DNA from: Symbiodinium natans | Taxonomy: Eukaryota > Sar > Dinophyceae > Suessiales > Symbiodiniaceae | Assembly: GCA_905221605.1 (NCBI GenBank) | Contig: CAJNDS010002485.1 | Location: 146,001-210,000 of the forward strand | DNA length: 64,000 nucleotides | Reading direction: 5' to 3' | In this document: piece by piece, positions 9,355 to 20,785 of the stretch | Position numbering within the stretch: the stretch's first letter is position 1 | Layout: the number at the start of each line of letters is the position of its first letter | The notes under the pieces: generated by a model | What the model saw: the letters and a program-made list of their open reading frames with translations, nothing else | Told to the model about the DNA's origin: nothing | Databases searched by the model: none | Position numbers and translations under genes: made by a program

Positions 9355-9825
9355 AGCACGCGTCTGCAAACAAGGTACGCTACCTGGAGAAAGAAGACCC
9401 CAGGTGCTCGTTTCCTTCGAAAGATCTTGGCTAAGTTCAACGCTGTGGATCACAAGATTTCTCAAGACCACTGGGGAAGTCTTTATCGTGGCCACGATAG
9501 CAGAGGTCCAAGTCAGGCGGAGAGAACTCGCAGGACATGTATTGAAACGTCTGCGATGCAGAAAGCAAAGGCACAACAGATCGTCGACGGCTTGGATTCG
9601 TCTGCGCCCTTCACTTCACGTTTCGAGTTTGTCGAGGCTCTTGCTGCTCTAGCCGCCGTCTTTTTTGAGGACATGGACCGCAAAGTCACCGGTGCCAATC
9701 AGAAAATCAGTCATTTGCTGTGGTGTAGCGCTGATCCTGATCGTGCAGAGTGGCTTTTTAACAATTTACGGTGGCGCCACACACTCAGACATTTGTCTGC
9801 ACATAACACTCGAATTTTTTTTTAG
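9355..9825 (+). CDS. DDE-type transposase, segment 2
   Basis: From about YATWRKKTPGARFLRKILAKF the frame has coding composition, with a run of amphipathic helices (FVEALAALAAVFFEDMDRK). This fits the helical insertion between the second Asp and the Glu of many DDE transposases. It ends in a TTTTTTTTTAG stop, which could equally be a polypyrimidine/AG acceptor of an intron leading to segment 3. The 5' part of this open frame (9316-9355) is T-rich and probably non-coding. Confidence 0.45.
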   Translation, partial: STRLQTRYATWRKKTPGARFLRKILAKFNAVDHKISQDHWGSLYRGHDSRGPSQAERTRRTCIETSAMQKAKAQQIVDGLDSSAPFTSRFEFVEALAALAAVFFEDMDRKVTGANQKISHLLWCSADPDRAEWLFNNLRWRHTLRHLSAHNTRIFF

Positions 9826-9874
9826 TCATGTAGTCGACCTAAGGACCTAAGTTAATTCGGCTTCGGAAAGCCGT

Positions 9875-10363
9875 TTGTTGTGTTTGCTGCTCTCAACGAA
9901 AGGTCGCCGGACTCTGGCTCTTCTGCCGTCAGGAACCAGCTCTAATGAGGCATTGCATTCGGAAATTAAATCCTGGTTTGCTCAGACACAGCAAGTTCAT
10001 CAAAGCACTTTGTGCCTGAAACTGAAAATTCTGACCTTGAGCAAGATGTTGCCACACTTGTATGCTTTACAACGGTCAACTATCAGCCAAATGAGCAGTC
10101 GCTTGATTTTGGCTAGATGCACTGTCCCATCAGTTTGGACTGAAGATGCATGGTCTGCGTGGTGCGAGTCCGCAGCAGGCGCAAGCAGAATTCTCAAGGC
10201 CGATCTTCCGCACAACGACAGTCGCGCCGAAGAAGCTGCCAAAGTGCGCAAGTGGAACATGAAGCGTCCAAGTGCTGCGGTTAAGAAGCGGCTCAAGCGT
10301 ACTGTTTTCACTGTCTCCCGCCGTACAGATTTGCGAACTCAAGGAGCTCGCAGGCGAAATTAA
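9875..10363 (+). CDS. DDE-type transposase, C-terminal segment
   Basis: LPSGTSSNEALHSEIKSWF carries the candidate catalytic Glu, in the SNE..H.EI context seen at the end of ISL3/MULE-type catalytic domains. A basic tail follows (KRPSAAVKKRLKRT) and the frame ends in TAA. This is the last coding block of the cluster. No terminal inverted repeat could be assigned downstream because the left end of the element is outside the window. Confidence 0.5.
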   Translation: MLCLLLSTKGRRTLALLPSGTSSNEALHSEIKSWFAQTQQVHQSTLCLKLKILTLSKMLPHLYALQRSTISQMSSRLILARCTVPSVWTEDAWSAWCESAAGASRILKADLPHNDSRAEEAAKVRKWNMKRPSAAVKKRLKRTVFTVSRRTDLRTQGARRRN

Positions 10364-11505
10364 ACGCAACAGAAACTCGCTACAAGGCGAGCGTGACAAA
10401 GTACTATGCGTGCGCCGATTTGGTGCGATGTGAATGTATAGTGTGTTTCAACGAGTCTGAGCACTTTGGGGCGACAGTAGCCTTTGCCGTGGACTTCTTC
10501 TTGTGTCGACACTTCACTCATGTTTACGCAATTTTTTTTTGGCTACGCGTTCGTGTGCCGCGTTGTGACTTGTGACGTTTTATGATAACTCGATTTTTTT
10601 CGTTCGCTACATGATCGAAAGTGTTTAGAGAATCAAACTCTTATAACTGATGTCAAATGAAGTTTCAAATTCCTTCAAGGCCTTTTCTTGGCATTTTTTC
10701 TAAAGCATGTAACAGACTCTGGGGATTGTAAGGATTTTTTGTATCAAATGCAACCCAAGTGATTTTATCGGATCATTTATATCTTCCGAAATTAAAAAAA
10801 AGAACTCACAAGGTCCTTAACATTGTATAAGGTTAGCCATTAAAACTCTCAGGGCTTTAGGGATTCTAAGAATTCTGTTATCATGTGTTTTCTCATTTTT
10901 TTCACAACTTGTAGAAAAAATGAGCGGAACATCTGAAATCTACATCGCTCTCATTTTTGTTTGTCTTTCGATGCGTTAAAAAAAACAAGTCATTCAAGCA
11001 TTCACGATCAACCCTAGCCAAACCTTATATTTTGTACATTAAACTAGAGAAGGTTAGGCAGAAGCCATATATCTTAGATATGTAAAGTCATTCTCGAGAA
11101 CAGGAGCGCAAGGGTTTGCCAAATATGGAGTGGATATTTTCTGACACATGCAATTTTTTATAAGAAGAAGCAAAACAGTACGTGAAGGTGAAGAACAAAC
11201 GCGTTGAACCTCTACAACAATGAATCACGCCATGCCCTTGATTCAATTTAAAAAATCTTCAAGGGGTCAACTGAAAGATTTGGTAAGGGTTTAAGCTTTA
11301 CGATCCTAAAAATCAAGGAGTGCATTCCAATCTAGGGCTGCGGATTTCAGGACGGTTTACTGCTTCTTCTACGGTACTTCAGCAGGTTGCATGGAGTGTA
11401 GTTTGTGTATACAATAGGGTCAGGGGGATAAAACCGAAGAAAAATGAAAGTACCTGTCAGCCAGCTTTAAATTGAAGCCCGTAAAACTTAAAAACTAACC
11501 CTAAG

Positions 11506-11526
11506 CCGCAGCTATTTTGGCTCAAT
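11506..11526 (+). other. Spliced-leader-like sequence (possible DinoSL relic)
   Basis: CCGCAGCTATTTTGGCTCAA agrees with the 22-nt dinoflagellate trans-spliced leader exon (recalled consensus core CCGTAGCCATTTTGGCTCAA) at 18 of 21 compared positions, counting the following base, which differs. No GT donor follows, so it is not an SL RNA gene. A relic brought in by retroposition of a trans-spliced mRNA, or chance, are the alternatives. Confidence 0.45.
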
Positions 11527-11610
11527 TTCTGAGAGAGAGATGGATAGTGGAGAAAGACAAGAAACTTTAAAAAATCATGAAAATCCACATAGTCTTTGAA
11601 ATTTTCTAGA

Positions 11611-11768
11611 AGTAGCCCTTTAAGCTTCAAGAGTCTTTCAAAACTTCTAAGTATTTCAAAACGTTTTCGTTTCTTATTGTTTCAAATTTTGTAAAAAGTA
11701 ACCCTTTAAACTGTAAGAGTTTTTTAAAGCTTCTAGGTATCTCATAATGTTTTCGTTTCTTGTTGTTC
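11611..11768. repeat. Degenerate ~87-bp tandem duplication
   Basis: GTAGCCCTTTAAGCTTCAAG... from 11611 is repeated with mismatches from 11698 (GTAACCCTTTAAACTGTAAG...). Both copies end in a TTTTCGTTTCTT motif. Confidence 0.6.
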
Positions 11769-11929
11769 TTCCTTAATTAAAAGTAAATGAGTGGGTGGCT
11801 TAAGCAATCCTGTTGAGTATTTGTAATTTATGTAGAATATCTTTGCCATGTCAGAGTATCAGTAGATTTGAATTTTTAGAAATATATGAGCCAAAGCCAA
11901 TGCTTGTATATATGCACATATGCACATAC

Positions 11930-12951
11930 ATGTAGGGTTTCGGGCTCAGGGTCTCGAGGATTGCTCGACCGGTGAAGCTCCCGAACCCGACACCCGAAAA
12001 CCTGAACCCTAAATCCTCATCCATCAACCCTAAACCGTAAACCCCAATGCCGGCTTGCGGCTCGACAGTCCGAAGCCATGTACAAGCCCACCCGCTTCCT
12101 GCCCTCGGCACCGACTCCCGAGAGTTCGGTTCCGAAGGCCTTCTTGGCCAGAGACTCGTCTTGTCTTGCAAGCTCGGCTTATGGCTTTTTCTAGTCGAAA
12201 GGCGTTACAGAGGTATTTGACAAATGTGCATGTGCGCGGCCTGCGACAACCGGGGTTTCTGGCGCAGAGCCGCACGCCTCAGGTCTCGAAGGTGCCCCCT
12301 TGGCGCCGCTTCAGTGTGCTCAACGTGTGGAAGCCCGCGGGAACCTTGGGCGGTTTGGGTTTAGAGTTTAGGGTTCAGGGTTTAGCGTTTAGGGTTTGGG
12401 TTTTAGGGTTTAGGGAGAACCTCAAAGCCGTAAACCCTAACCCTAATCCCTATGCCGTAAACCCTAAACCCTAATCCCTCACCTTCTTCGGGTAGTTTCA
12501 TGGGTTCAGGGTTTAGGGTTTAGGGTTTAGAGTTTAGGCTTAGTATGGGCCCGTACACTGTTTCCTTCACAGAAGGTAAGGGACCCTTGAATAAACGCTA
12601 AACTCCAAACCCTAAACCCCAAACCCTAAACCCTAAACCTTAAACCCCAAACCCTAAACCCTAAGCCCTAAGCCGTAAACCTTTCTCTCTCTCAGGTGAC
12701 CGTTGAGGAGAACTTGGATATCCCGGCGGGAATCTTGAAGGCTCGGGATTAGAATTTAGGGTTGAGGGTTTAGTGTTTAGGGTTTAGGGTTTAGGGAGAA
12801 CTGCAAAGCCGTAAACCCTAACCCTAATCCCAAAGCCGTAAACCCTAACCCTAATCCCTCACTTTCTTCGGGTAGTTCCATGGATGGACTCTTATTATAA
12901 GCTTAGGCTTTAAGGTTTAGGGCTTTGGGCCGAAAGGCATTCTCATGTAAG
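11930..12951. repeat. First telomere-like mosaic block
   Basis: TTTAGGG and CCCTAAA runs in both orientations surround unique islands at about 12050-12360, 12480-12510 and 12690-12750. GTAAACCCTAACCC-type degenerate units are common. G-rich runs turn directly into C-rich runs at about 12415 and 12797. Confidence 0.8.
12696..12752 (+). CDS. Candidate terminal exon
   Basis: A classic polypyrimidine/CAG acceptor (CTTTCTCTCTCTCAG, ends 12695) precedes VTVEENLDIPAGILKARD and a TAG stop. The island is flanked by CCCTAAA on the left and TTTAGGG on the right. No family is recognised. It is short, so chance is possible. Confidence 0.3.
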   Translation: MTVEENLDIPAGILKARD

Positions 12952-14668
12952 GTTTTTAGGCCTTAAGCCCTTTACAGGGTCTGGGGAACCAAAAGCTAAT
13001 GGACGGTTAAGGGCGCACGAAACCCTAAACCTTAAACCCTAAACACCAGACCCTAAACCGTAAGCCCTAGGCCGTAAACCTTGCTACCTAAGGTAGCATT
13101 GGAGACACCCTCGAAGAAGCCCGCGGGAACCTTGGAGGGTTAGGGTTTAGGGTTTAGGGTTTATTAGGGTTTAGGGTTTAGGGTTTAGGGTTTAGAGTTT
13201 AGGGTGTAGGGTTTAGGGTTTAAGGTTTAGGGTTCAAAGTTTCGGGTTTAGAGTTCAGGGTTTGGGGTTGAGTAATAATTTAGGATTTAGGGTTTAGGGC
13301 TAGGGTTTAGGGTTTAGTAGCTTACTCCGCCTCAGGGCTTATGCCTATGCCAGCCCGCTGCAGTTGCACAAGCTTGGCTTTACGCCGCTTGACTATGGGT
13401 TTAGGGTTTAGGGTTTAGGGTTTAGGACTTAGGGCCTGTTTAGGGTTCGGGCTTTAGGTTAGGGGGTTCCTTACCAATCGCAAATGTCCAAAGCACTCTC
13501 ATTCTTCTAACCTTCGCACAAACCTGAAGGGGCATCCCACCCTGGCATTTTCTATGAGAGGGCCCTTGGCCCAGCCTTGCGCAACAACCTGAGGGGAGGT
13601 CCTTAGCGAATCGCAAATCTCTCAAGCACTCTCAGTCTTCTAACCGAAGTGTCCTCTGAACTGTTCGATGTTTGAGTTGTGAATGGTTGGCTTGGCTTGG
13701 GCTGGCTCCGGTTTGGTTTCGCAGTGAGTTGTGTTTGGGTGGACTTGGGGTGGGCATGTCTTCACACAACTGCGTGCAGCTGACCCGTGCTACGCCACTG
13801 CAGGATGATAAAGCTCCCTGTAATCTGGCTTAGTTCTTAAAAAAAAGACCGCGTGCAGCGCGTGCACATTAGGGGAGTGGCTTCAACATATGTCTCTGTG
13901 ATGCGACTTTATGCGAGATGATGTGACTTCGCTCGCAGCCGCGTGTCATTGGGGAGATGTGACTTAACCTACCCGCTTGTACAGCCGGTGGCAAGGCCTC
14001 GTGGTTCCAGCCGTGGACTCCTGAGGACGACCAGGCTGGCGCAACGTGCACAATCTACAAGTTGACGGTTGTCAAAATTTTTCTATAGGCACTGTAAGTA
14101 TTAACAGAGTATATTGCGATATGAATTCAATAAATCAATAGAATTTTGACGACCGTCCATGTGGTTTGGGAGACCAGCCAACGTAAAATCCTCAACTCTG
14201 ACAGAAGAACGAAGAGTCCATAGCGGAGACTCTGCGGGTTGCCTCCAAATGGCGCCAGGAAGTGGCCTCAGCCAAGTAGACCTTAAATGTGACTTATTCA
14301 TCAAAAAGGAGCATCCTTTTAGTCCATATAACTGCACTTGAAACCCTTCGCTTAGGCTGCTGAGTCCGAGAAGAACAACAGTGCAGCGGCCTCACTATTG
14401 GGAATCGGCAACATGTGCGTATTTCGCATGTGTGTCGAGAACATGCGCCTGTGGGGCGTGAACATTGGGAAAGACTTCAACATACATCTTGGTGAAGCAA
14501 CTTTGCATGGAATGATGTGACTTCGCTCGCAGTAGCGAGTCACTGAAGAAATATGACCTCACATGCACATATGCGAGTTAACCAAGCTTCTTGTAGTGTG
14601 AAATGTATTATAATACAAATATCAAAAAAGAATCACCACAAACTTGTTAAATGTAGAAGGGGAGGAGT
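12952..14668. repeat. 1.7-kb tandem duplication, unit 1
   Basis: Starts at GTTTTTAGGCCTTAAGCCC and contains telomere-like runs, then about 1.1 kb of unique sequence. It is near-identical to 14669-16220, with an offset of 1717 at the start and 1694 later; the loss is of a few TTTAGGG units. The last ~140 bases (14527-14668) are not in unit 2. Small open frames in it are duplicated exactly but have no coding signature. It contains an internal diverged repeat: 13867-13970 resembles 14455-14560. Confidence 0.85.
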
Positions 14669-16220
14669 GTTTTTAGGCCTTAAGCCCTTTACAGGGTCTG
14701 GGGAACCAAAAGCTAATGGACGGTTAAGGGCGCACGAAACCCTAAACCTTAAACCCTAAACACCAGACCCTAAACCGTAAGCCCTAGGCCGTAAACCTTG
14801 CTACCTAAGGTAGCATTGGAGACACCCTCGAAGAAGCCCGCGGGAACCTTGGAGGGTTAGGGTTTAGGGTTTAGGGTTTAGGGTTTAGAGTTTAGGGTGT
14901 AGGGTTTAGGGTTTAAGGTTTAGGGTTCAAAGTTTCGGGTTTAGAGTTCAGGGTTTGGGGTTGAGTAATAATTTAGGATTTAGGGTTTAGGGCTAGGGTT
15001 TAGGGTTTAGTAGCTTACTCCGCCTCAGGGCTTATGCCTATGCCAGCCCGCTGCAGTTGCACAAGCTTGGCTTTACGCCGCTTGACTATGGGTTTAGGGT
15101 TTAGGGTTTAGGGTTTAGGACTTAGAGCCTGTTTAGGGTTCGGGCTTTAGGTTAGGGGGTTCCTTACCAATCGCAAATGTCCAAAGCACTCTCATTCTTC
15201 TAACCTTCGCACAAACCTGAAGGGGCATCCCACCCTGGCATTTTCTATGAGAGGGCCCTTGGCCCAGCCTTGCGCAAAAACCTGAGGGGAGGTCCTTAGC
15301 GAATCGCAAATCTCTCAAGCAATCTCAGTCTTCTAACCGAAGTGTCCTCTGAACTGTTCGATGTTTGAGTTGTGAATGGTTGGCTTGGCTTGGGCTGGCT
15401 CCGGTTTGGTTTCGCAGTGATTTGTGTTTGGGTGGACTTGGGGTGGGCATGTCTTCACACAACTGCGTGCAGCTGACCCGTGCTACGCCACTGCAGGATG
15501 ATAAAGCTCCCTGTAATCTGGCTTAGTTCTTAAAAACAAAGACCGCGTGCAGCGCGTGCACATTAGGGGAGTGGCTTCAACATATGTCTCTGTGATGCGA
15601 CTTTATGCGAGATGATGTGACTTCGCTCGCAGCCGCGTGTCATTGGGGAGATGTGACTTAACCTACCCGCTTGTACAGCCGGTGGCAAGGCCTCGTGGTT
15701 CCAGCCGTGGACGCCTGAGGACGACCAGGCTGGCGCAACGTGCACAATCTACAAGTTGGCGGTTGTCAAAATTTTTCTATAGGCACTGTAAGTATTAACA
15801 GAGTATATTGCGATATGAATTCAATAAATCAATAGAATTTTGACGACCGTCCATGTGGTTTGGGAGACCAGCCAACGTAAAATCCTCAACTCTGACAGAA
15901 GAACGAAGAGTCCATAGCGGAGACTCTGCGGGTTGCCTCCAAATGGCGCCAGGAAGTGGCCTCAGCCAAGTAGACCTTAAATGTGACTTATTCATCAAAA
16001 AGGAGCATCCTTTTAGTCCATATAACTGCACTTGAAACCCTTCGCTTAGGCTGCTGAGTCCGAGACGAACAACAGTGCAGCGGCCTCACTATTGGGAATC
16101 GGCAACATGTGCGTATTTCGCATGTGTGTCGAGAACATGCGCCTGTGGGGCGTGAACATTGGGAAAGACTTCAACATACATCTTGGTGAAGCAACTTTGC
16201 ATGGAATGATGTGACTTCGC
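14669..16220. repeat. 1.7-kb tandem duplication, unit 2 (3' truncated)
   Basis: A copy of unit 1 with only scattered single-base differences (for example one near 15540). Homology stops abruptly at about 16220, within GTGACTTCGC, where an unrelated pyrimidine-rich sequence begins. Confidence 0.85.
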
Positions 16221-16290
16221 GTCACCGCTTCCCAGGCCCCGAAAGAGCCACCGTACCCGCCGCCGCGCAAGCGCGGTCTCCCGACCGCCG

Positions 16291-16728
16291 GGTCCTCGGC
16301 ACTTCTGTCTGCTCCTTCGTCTCCCTGCTTCTTTGTCTCCGTCCTTCTTTGTCTCTTTGCTTCTTCGTCTCTGTGCTTCTGCGTCTCCGTGCTTTGTCGT
16401 CTCTTTGCTTCTTCGTCTCTCTGCTTCTTCGTCTCTCTGCCTCTTCGTCTCTGGATCAGGTGTCCTCGCCAACCGAGCCTCCCTGGAAGAGATCTCTTGG
16501 ATCTCAGCAGGTCCTCGGCACTTCTGTCTGCTCCTTCGTCTCTTTGCTTCTTTGTCTCCGTCCTTCTTTGTCTCTTTGCTTCTTCGTCTCTGTGCTTCTG
16601 CGTCTCCGTGCTTTGTCGCCTCTTTGCTTCTTCGTCTCTCTGCTTCTTCGTCTCTCTGCCTCTTCGTCTCTGGATCAGGTGTCCTCGCCAACCGAGCCTC
16701 CCTGGAAGAGATCTCTTGGATCTCAGCA
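16291..16728. repeat. 219-bp tandem duplication, pyrimidine-rich
   Basis: The unit starting GGTCCTCGGCACTTCTGTCT occurs at 16291 and again at 16510. Inside it are degenerate CTTCGTCTCTxTG units of about 11-12 bp. Because 219 is a multiple of 3, all frames stay open on both strands; the resulting 130-230-residue frames are artefacts of repetition. Confidence 0.8.
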
Positions 16729-16814
16729 ACATGAGAAGGTGGGCTTCGAGACGATCCAGTTGCTCAATATTTGGTAACGTTAGCCTTAACCACTTTGCAG
16801 TTCTTGCTGCCAGT

Positions 16815-17735
16815 TTCCCTAAACCCTAAACCCTAAACCTCAAACCTTAAACCCTAAACCTCAAACCCTGAACCTCAGCCACTCTCCGCCCGGAGGCGAC
16901 GCCTGGGAGCCTCATTGCTCGGTTGCTCAAGTCGGGCGCTTGTTCGGGGGCCCTTACTCTAAACCCTAAGCCCTGAACCCTAAACCCTAAACCCTAAACC
17001 TAAAACCCTAAAACCCTGAACTCAAAAAACCGCTTGGTGACTTCTCGGCAGTTTCAGCCTTGGAGCCCCTAAGCCATCCTTAGCCCGCTTAAACCCTAAA
17101 CCCTAAACCCTAAACCCTAAACCTCAAACTTTAAACCCTAAACCCTAGACCCTAAGCTTCTGGTTGCTGGGGGGGCCTGGGGGTTATGGGGTTTATAGGG
17201 TTTATAGGGTTTATCGGGTTTATAGGGTTTATGGGGTTTATGGGGTTTCTAGGGTTAGTGTTTATAGGGTTTGTAGCGCTTATAGGGTTTATAGGGTTTA
17301 TAGGGTTTATAGGGTTTATAGGGTTTAGGGCTTTGGGTTGTGAAGAAAGAGTCGGTGTAATTCTAAATCTGTTCTGGAGCTTCTTACAAAACTCCATGGC
17401 TAAGTGGCACACCTAGACCGCTAGCTTGAAAACCAATACCTTAGACCCTAAGCCCTAAACCCTAATATCACATTTTAAACCCTTGGCCTCTCAACGAAAC
17501 TGAGGCCCGATCACGTCTGAGAGGGCCTGCTTACACAGGGCCGAGCACCGGGTTTAGGGTTTAGGGTATAAGAATAAGTATAGGGTTTAGGGTTAGGGTT
17601 TAGGGTTTAGGGTTTAGGGTTTAGGGTTTAGGGTTTAGGGTTTAGGGTTTAGGGTTTAGGGTTTAGGGTTTAGGGTTTAGGGTTTAGGGTTTAGGGTTTA
17701 GGGTTTAGGGTTTAGGGTTTAGGGTTTAGAGTTTA
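16815..17735. repeat. Telomere-like mosaic with variant and long arrays
   Basis: CCCTAAA blocks near 16820-16875, 16965-17015 and 17090-17150. A 9-10-bp variant array (GGGTTTATA, 17180-17335). A long clean TTTAGGG array at 17581-17735, about 22 units. The islands between are 60-100 bases long. Confidence 0.9.
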
Positions 17736-18210
17736 GTGTGCAGCGTTCTACATGGCCCACTTCTACCCAGTCCTAGGACTGCCCGAGTGCTCCGCGTGCT
17801 CCGACCCTTTTGTAGGTCTCTTGAATACTTGAACTTCTCAACTTCTAGCCTTTGGGCCCAGACCCACGTGACCCTACTTAAGGCCAAGGGCAGGGCAGAA
17901 GGCTGCGACGACAAAGCACTTCGTGTAAAGCATTCTAAAACCCAAATCCCAAACCTGAAGCCTTCCGTGCCCGCCTTGTGCTTATCGGCCTAAAGCCTTC
18001 CTGGGGAAGCTTTTGAGGCCTTGCTGGGACCTGGCTTCCGTAGCTAGCCTGTCTGTTTCGGGCCCCTCCAGGGCGTTGTATATGTCCGGGGCCGCCGGAG
18101 CAGAGACGGCAGAAACTTTAACGGGTTGGCGAAGCCTCAGCAAACAAAAAAGGGTGGAGGGAATTTTGGGTTCCAGGGTGGTCTTTCAAATCGCATAATA
18201 CCTTTGCAGA
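17736..18210. other. Unique island with weak coding character
   Basis: A plus-strand frame (17736-17993) including LRPFCRSLEYLNFSTSSLW is open for 85 codons with moderate GC and no motif. An opposite-strand frame overlaps it. No gene is assigned. Confidence 0.25.
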
Positions 18211-19470
18211 GTGCAGCATGATGGGAAAAACAGCAGGAGTTGTAATCATAGCATTAAATATAATTAGTGGAGCTCTCTATAGTAAAACAACAAAAGGAAG
18301 TCAAATGATACATAAAGGTTCCTGCCTCATATATATATATATACATATATATATATATGCTAAAGCAGTGACCAACTCAGGTTAACAAAACTGAACCCGG
18401 TGACTCATCACCACTTCCAGACAGCTTGACAACTGAGAGCGAAACCCCTTTTCCAGTGGCAACGCCGGCCTGCAAAAAAGAGATCAAACACTTTCCGATC
18501 ATGAACAATAATCCAGTCCAAACAGCACGAACAACGTCCAAACAAGACCTGCCTGCAACCACCTCAGATAAGCCGCCGCCTCAAAACATCTGATCTACAC
18601 ACGCAAACCATTGCTGGCAAGTTTGTAGCAGAAACCGAGTGCTGCAACGCGAGGCGTCACCGGACCGCCCTGTTGTGAAGCATTTGCAAGCAAGTGAAAT
18701 GCAACACTGGTCCAAGGTCGCAGCAAAACTTGACACAAACATCTGAGCTTCGGACGAAAGTGACATAGTCCAACCATTCGTCGGACTGACACAACAAACA
18801 TAATGAATGACCATCATGTCTCCATGAAACCATTCCACAAAACAAAGGTCCAGCCCCATGGTAGCGATCGAAGCTCTCGGACACCTGCAGTTGGGAAGTA
18901 CAACAAGCAACATCTGCAGAAACATTATACCGGAACTGACTGCCCAGGCCTTCGCACGGCGCCGTCGCCAAGCCTTGCAACAGAAAACATTTCAAACAAT
19001 ACGGTAGGCGTCGGGAACCATCCACATCACATGTTACAACGAAGAAATCTGAGGACGAAACAACGGCCACACAAAAAACGAGCAAGATGAGCGACTCCAT
19101 GGCAAAAAACAACTAACCCAAAACGAAGAAGAAAAACAAATATACGGCGTAAATGTCTCACACATGAAACGTTTACCTCATTCCATCGTTTCTAAGCCAA
19201 GTTAATGTAAACGTGTGTACATGCAAGTGCATGTAGCAATGCTGTGAAATGCGAAGTGTAGGTATGCGGTACGACCCCGCTTGCTGAGACACTTGGCTCA
19301 AGACCCAACAAAAAGGGAACTACGCATTCGAACCAAAACAGCGTCAGCAAAGCCAACATGGACACTATGCATGCTTCGCAAAGGACACACACAAGTATAA
19401 ATGACAAGAAATGGAAATAAGTGAAACCCACGAAAAGAAATTCTGAAACATCAAGAGATTTACAGGCTAA
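18211..19470. other. Unique region without telomere repeats; uncertain ORFs
   Basis: Contains a TA-rich microsatellite (18332-18360). A minus-strand frame at 18657-19112 begins with a signal-peptide-like hydrophobic stretch (MESLILLVFCVAVVSSS) and is Cys-rich. A plus-strand frame (18380-18590) is Ser/Thr/Pro-rich. Neither has a recognisable domain, and only one strand could be real. Confidence 0.25.
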
Positions 19471-19574
19471 ACAGTGATCTTTTGCATACCCATCTTCTCC
19501 TTTTTCACATCCCTAAAAAAAGTGAACCCGCCCGAAGACGCATTATGTCTCAGTCGACTATTCTCTGTCTTGTG

Positions 19575-19840
<266 letters not shown>

Positions 19841-20220
19841 ACAAGTTAGAGTAAACTCTCACCCTACCTCTTCCCGCCCGAACACGAGAATCGAAAGCTC
19901 ACGGTCCTGCGAGAACTCCTGGTCCGAATTCGTGAGATAAAACGGAACACATACGACACAATCAACCCTGCACCCCAGACCCACAACAGCCCTGCCCTCC
20001 CAAACGCTATGCTACCGCGGTCGTCTTCCTTTTGATACTCCCCTCCGTAACATTTCCACTCCCCTCCCTGCCTTCGCTCTACAGCAGGGACCTTATAGCG
20101 ACGCAGTACACTTCGTAGGCCTGTAAAGGTACCTGTTCTGTGGATAGAATGGAAACCAGCAGATGCTGAAAGAAAGCCAAATATCCCCAGCCAATTCACG
20201 AGCTCTCCCATGTTGAAAGG
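19841..20220. other. Unique stretch, nothing recognised
   Basis: A minus-strand frame of 115 codons (19864-20211) is present but has no motif and no support from context. Confidence 0.3.
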
Positions 20221-20785
20221 CTGTATGGGTTGGCAACCCTGAACCCTAAACCTTAAACCCTCAACCCCGAGAACCCTGAACCCTCACGGTATGAGGGTAC
20301 CTAGGCTCTAAAAAACCCTAAACCCTAAACCCTAAAAAGGGAAACAGGGGGCCCACCCTGCATGCCAGGAGTCCTAGAGGGAGTTTGCTCTAAGAACCCT
20401 CGACTTCTTAAAACCACCCTAAACCCACAAAAGCCCTAAACCCTAAACCCGACCCCTAATAACCCCAAAACCCCTAGACCCCTAAGCCCTTCGACTTCTA
20501 AACCCCCAACCCCTAACCCTAAACCCTAGCCCTAAACCCTAAACCCTAAACCCTAAACCCTGAATCCTGAATCCTGAAACCCGAAACCCTAAAACCGGCC
20601 CAGGCCCTGCCAACCCAGGTCGCCTCGGCGTTCGTGAAGTCCCGCAGCGCGCGCATCTCGCGCGAGAAGAGAACCTCCAGGGCGGGGGGGGGGGGGGGGG
20701 GCTCCGGGTTCTGTCTATGCATGAGGCACACGGGTTTAGGGTTTAGGGTTTTGGGTTTGGGGTTTAGAGAGCAACAGGGCAACAG
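20221..20785. repeat. Telomere-like mosaic
   Basis: Mostly CCCTAAA-type degenerate units (20400-20600) up to an exon-like GC-rich island (20595-20685), then a 16-base G run and TTTAGGG units to 20770. The island's minus strand reads EVLFSREMRALRDFTNAEA, which has coding character but no assignable family. Confidence 0.75.

Larger units (their letters stand above)
10364..11900. other. A+T-richer gene-free flank
   Basis: No convincing coding frame. Many short T and A runs. It holds the spliced-leader-like sequence at 11506 and a degenerate duplication at 11611-11768. It may be the 3' flank or 3' end of the transposon-like cluster. Telomere-like repeats begin only after it. Confidence 0.5.

Noticed and set aside
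12055-12474. 139-codon frame with GLEFRVQGLAFRV
   Set aside because: The end is translated TTTAGGG repeat (LGFRV pattern). The same pattern explains several other short frames near 44000, 46457, 56660 and 63229.
16046-16829. Frames of 130-230 codons on both strands
   Set aside because: They arise from a 219-bp duplication of a pyrimidine-rich repeat. All frames are open because the period is a multiple of 3.
19261-19295. Second spliced-leader relic (ends TTGGCTCAAG)
   Set aside because: Only the last ~11 bases agree with the leader; the 5' half does not match.
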